Source of the DNA: an uncultured Acetatifactor sp. | Lineage (GTDB): Bacteria > Bacillota > Clostridia > Lachnospirales > Lachnospiraceae | Direction of reading: 5' to 3' | Assembly: GCA_910589655.1 (NCBI GenBank) | Contig: CAJUTJ010000050.1 | Span: 1-16,757 of the forward strand | DNA length: 16,757 nucleotides | Shown: one piece after another, positions 15,086-16,757 of the stretch | Layout: each line of letters opens with the position of its first letter | Position numbering within the stretch: the first letter of the stretch is position 1 | Notes under the pieces: generated by a model | Told to the model about the DNA's origin: nothing | The model's input: the letters and a program-made list of their open reading frames with translations, nothing else | Databases searched by the model: none | Program-made: the position numbers and the translations under genes

Positions 15086-16270
15086 TTAATCTTCAATTTT
15101 CACGATGGTAGAGCAGCCCATACCGCCGCCGATGCAAAGCGTAGCCAGACCGGTCTTAGCGCCCTTAGCCTGCATCTCATGCAGCAGCGTAACCAAGATA
15201 CGGCATCCGGAAGCTCCCACGGGATGGCCCAGTGCAATGGCTCCGCCGTTAGGATTCAGCTGCTTATCCACATCGATTCCCAAGTCTTTTCCCACTGCTA
15301 CGGACTGTGCCGCAAATGCCTCGTTTGCCTCGATGATATCGAAATCTTCGATTTTCATGCCTGTTTTTGCCATTACCTTCTTGGTAGCCGCCACAGGACC
15401 GATACCCATCACCTCAGGGCGGACACCTGCCAACGCGCCGGCTACGAAAGTAGCCATAGGCTTAACGCCAAGCTCCTTCGCCTTCTCTTCACTCATCACA
15501 ACGATTGCCGCCGCACCGTCATTGATGCCGGAAGCGTTTCCTGCGGTAACAAAGCCGTCGGGATTGATGGGACGAAGCTTCTGCAATCCTTCAATAGTAG
15601 ATCCTGCGCGAGGACCTTCATCTACCTTAAACTCAATGGTTTCTTTCTTTTTCTTCACCATAACGGGTACGATTTCAGCATCAAAAGCGCCGGATTTCTG
15701 AGCCGCCTCAGCCTTCTGCTGGCTCTTCAATGCAAACGCATCCAGTTCCTCACGGGTAAGCCCCCACTCACGGCAGATATTATCAGCGGTGGTAATCATA
15801 TGGTAATCGTTAAATGCATCCCAGAGCGCATCCTTAATCATGGTATCTACCAATGTACCGTTATTCATTCTGTATCCGTAACGAGCCTGAGGAACCGCGT
15901 AGGGAGCCATGGACATATTCTCCATACCGCCTGCCACAACAATATCCGCATCTCCGGCCATGATCATCTGCGCCGCCTGATTCACACAGTTCAAACCGGA
16001 ACCGCAGACAACATTCATGGTGACAGCGGGTACTTCGATGGGAAGTCCTGCCTTAATGGATGCCTGACGAGCCACATTCTGTCCCTGACCTGCCTGAATA
16101 ACGCATCCCATGTAAACTTGGTCTACATCCTGGGGCTTTACACCGGCTCTGTTCAAAGCTTCCTTGATAACGATTGCACCAAGCTCAACTGCGGGAGTGG
16201 TGCTCAGTGTGCCGCCCATAGTACCGATTGCGGTACGACATGCTCCGGCTAAAACTACTTTTTTTGACAT
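15086..16270 (-). CDS. thl: acetyl-CoA acetyltransferase (thiolase)
   Basis: Thiolase condenses two acetyl-CoA into acetoacetyl-CoA, the first step towards butyrate. The 394-aa protein has every thiolase signature: the nucleophile C89 in NVVCGSGLNCV, GGMENMSMAPY, NASGINDGAAA, NEAFAAQ, NPNGGAIALGHPVGASGCR with the catalytic histidine, and the second active cysteine in CIGGGMGCSTI near the C-terminus. The ATG at 16270 follows GGAGG by 7 nt. It is the first gene of the butyrate cluster. Upstream lie a candidate promoter, two possible operators and a terminator of an upstream gene; downstream a roughly 470-bp gap with small ORFs precedes crt, so an internal processing site or promoter is possible. 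Confidence 0.98.
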   Translation of the reverse strand: MSKKVVLAGACRTAIGTMGGTLSTTPAVELGAIVIKEALNRAGVKPQDVDQVYMGCVIQAGQGQNVARQASIKAGLPIEVPAVTMNVVCGSGLNCVNQAAQMIMAGDADIVVAGGMENMSMAPYAVPQARYGYRMNNGTLVDTMIKDALWDAFNDYHMITTADNICREWGLTREELDAFALKSQQKAEAAQKSGAFDAEIVPVMVKKKKETIEFKVDEGPRAGSTIEGLQKLRPINPDGFVTAGNASGINDGAAAIVVMSEEKAKELGVKPMATFVAGALAGVRPEVMGIGPVAATKKVMAKTGMKIEDFDIIEANEAFAAQSVAVGKDLGIDVDKQLNPNGGAIALGHPVGASGCRILVTLLHEMQAKGAKTGLATLCIGGGMGCSTIVKIED

Positions 16271-16350
16271 GGTAAATCCTCCTTGTTTTTTAAGGGAAAA
16301 CCGGCTCTTTCACAAGCGTCTGCCTCCCTTTGATAATGTGGGTTTATTGA

Positions 16351-16368
16351 TTGTTATTTTTTTATCAT
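16351..16368. promoter_or_regulatory. candidate Rex (redox repressor) operator before thl
   Basis: TTGTTATTTTTTTATCAT matches 11 of the 14 defined positions of the clostridial Rex consensus TTGTTAA-N4-TTAACAA. It lies just downstream of the likely thl transcription start, 81 nt before the ATG. Rex is known to control butyrate genes in Clostridium by sensing NADH/NAD+. The right half-site is imperfect and the region is AT-rich, so chance is possible. Confidence 0.45.
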
Positions 16369-16372
16369 ACTA

Positions 16373-16394
16373 ACTGTGATTAGTTTATCACAGT
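16373..16394. promoter_or_regulatory. perfect 8-bp inverted repeat over the thl promoter
   Basis: ACTGTGAT and ATCACAGT are separated by 6 nt. The repeat overlaps the candidate -10 box, a typical repressor site. It resembles a Crp/Fnr half-site pair (TGTGA/TCACA) but with 8 rather than 6 nt between the core halves. It is not followed by a T run, so it is not a terminator. Confidence 0.65.
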
Positions 16395-16410
16395 CATAGA
16401 ATATTTGCAA
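16382..16410 (-). promoter_or_regulatory. candidate thl promoter
   Basis: On the minus strand TTGCAA (16405-16410) is followed after 17 nt by TAAACT (16382-16387) with an extended TGA just before it. Each box matches 4 of 6. An alternative -10, TATGAT (16364-16369), has no good -35. The leader would be about 105 nt. Confidence 0.5.
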
Positions 16411-16471
16411 TTACTTTTCATTTAAAATAGTGCAAAATAAAAATGAAAAAATTATAAAAATCTCCCCAAAT

Positions 16472-16512
16472 AAAAAATGCAAAGCCCTTGAACATCCCGC
16501 AGAGGCTTTACA
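16472..16512 (-). terminator. terminator of an upstream minus-strand gene or element
   Basis: On the minus strand TGTAAAGCC pairs with GGCTTTGCA (one G-U) around a 17-nt loop and is followed by TTTTTTATTT. It would stop transcription coming from beyond the right window edge, making the thl promoter independent. Confidence 0.7.
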
Positions 16513-16606
16513 CTTTTCGGTTTACAGCCAATCATTTTATTGTGAAATTGACTGAATACAATCACATGCCGGCGCAGTCGGCACAAGCAATCAATGAATC
16601 ATTCCT

Positions 16607-16757
16607 TTCACGCTAGCCTCCATGTCGCAGCTTTGCTGCGACCCACAATCCCATGGAGCTAAAGCTCCGATGAGAAATGCCGTGTTTTCGGGCATTTCTC
16701 GGTGTGAGACTTAGAAGTTCTTTGCGAAACAGCCTCTGCTGTGAGCAAAAATTGCTA
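16607..16757. repeat. structured interspersed repeat, copy 2 with palindromes (cut by window end)
   Basis: Positions 16671-16757 repeat 14651-14737 with three differences. Beside it stand GGAGCTAAAGCTCC (16655-16668) and GTCGCAGC-TTT-GCTGCGAC (16624-16642), then on the minus strand CATGGAGGCTAGCGTGAA. A complete 10-bp hairpin, GAGAAATGCC with GGCATTTCTC (16672-16700), replaces the shorter one in copy 1. The GTG after this GGAGG opens only a seven-codon frame, so no gene follows it. Confidence 0.85.

Noticed and set aside
14927..16252. 441-codon plus-strand frame opposite thl
   Set aside because: Antisense shadow of the thiolase; no ribosome-binding site and low-complexity start.
16373..16394. 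Crp-type operator
   Set aside because: Half-sites match TGTGA/TCACA, but the spacing is 8 rather than 6 nt; kept only as an unassigned inverted repeat.

Overview
The window looks like chromosome of an anaerobic, butyrate-forming Firmicute, most likely a gut Lachnospiraceae. The evidence is a complete acetyl-CoA to butyryl-CoA gene set in the order thl-crt-hbd-bcd-etfB-etfA, a PPi-type phosphofructokinase, strong GGAGG ribosome-binding sites, and moderate GC with AT-rich promoters. The assignment rests on gene order and protein motifs read by eye; no database search was run.

Layout. Positions 1-170 hold a 58-bp tandem repeat cut by the window edge. From 211 to 5055 six genes lie on the minus strand. 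In transcription order they are: an unrecognised 222-aa protein with a good sigma-A promoter, a YbaK/EbsC Cys-tRNA(Pro) deacylase, MtnA (methylthioribose-1-phosphate isomerase), a cytoplasmic GH43-type beta-propeller protein, a YkgJ-type Cys-cluster protein and a small P-loop kinase. A 41-bp tandem repeat sits between mtnA and the GH43 gene. From 5056 to 5495 there is a gene-free stretch with a terminator and a 12-bp inverted repeat. From 5496 to 7316 is a methyl-accepting chemotaxis protein (minus), divergent from a PPi-dependent phosphofructokinase (plus, 7738-8973). A strong hairpin terminator at about 9000 separates this gene from the convergent butyrate cluster (minus, 9084-16270).

The butyrate genes act as one pathway: thiolase condenses two acetyl-CoA, Hbd reduces, Crt dehydrates, and Bcd with EtfAB reduces crotonyl-CoA, most likely by flavin-based electron bifurcation to ferredoxin. 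The last step (CoA-transferase or butyrate kinase) is not in the window. Upstream of thl there are a candidate promoter, a Rex-like operator and a perfect 8-bp inverted repeat, consistent with redox control.

The unusual part is the DNA between the butyrate genes. The gaps are large for such an operon (about 470 bp thl-crt, about 485 bp hbd-bcd) and carry structured elements. One is a roughly 90-bp repeat that folds into a multi-stem structure. It occurs between thl and crt and again upstream of thl at the right window edge. It is associated with short palindromes that share a GCTTTAGC core but have different, still complementary arms, and with a CATGGAGG ribosome-binding/start module. A related module supplies the ribosome-binding site and GTG start of the ykgJ-like gene 13 kb away. 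Three very short ORFs with good ribosome-binding sites lie in the thl-crt gap. I regard this SD-bearing structured repeat family as the best candidate for something not yet described.
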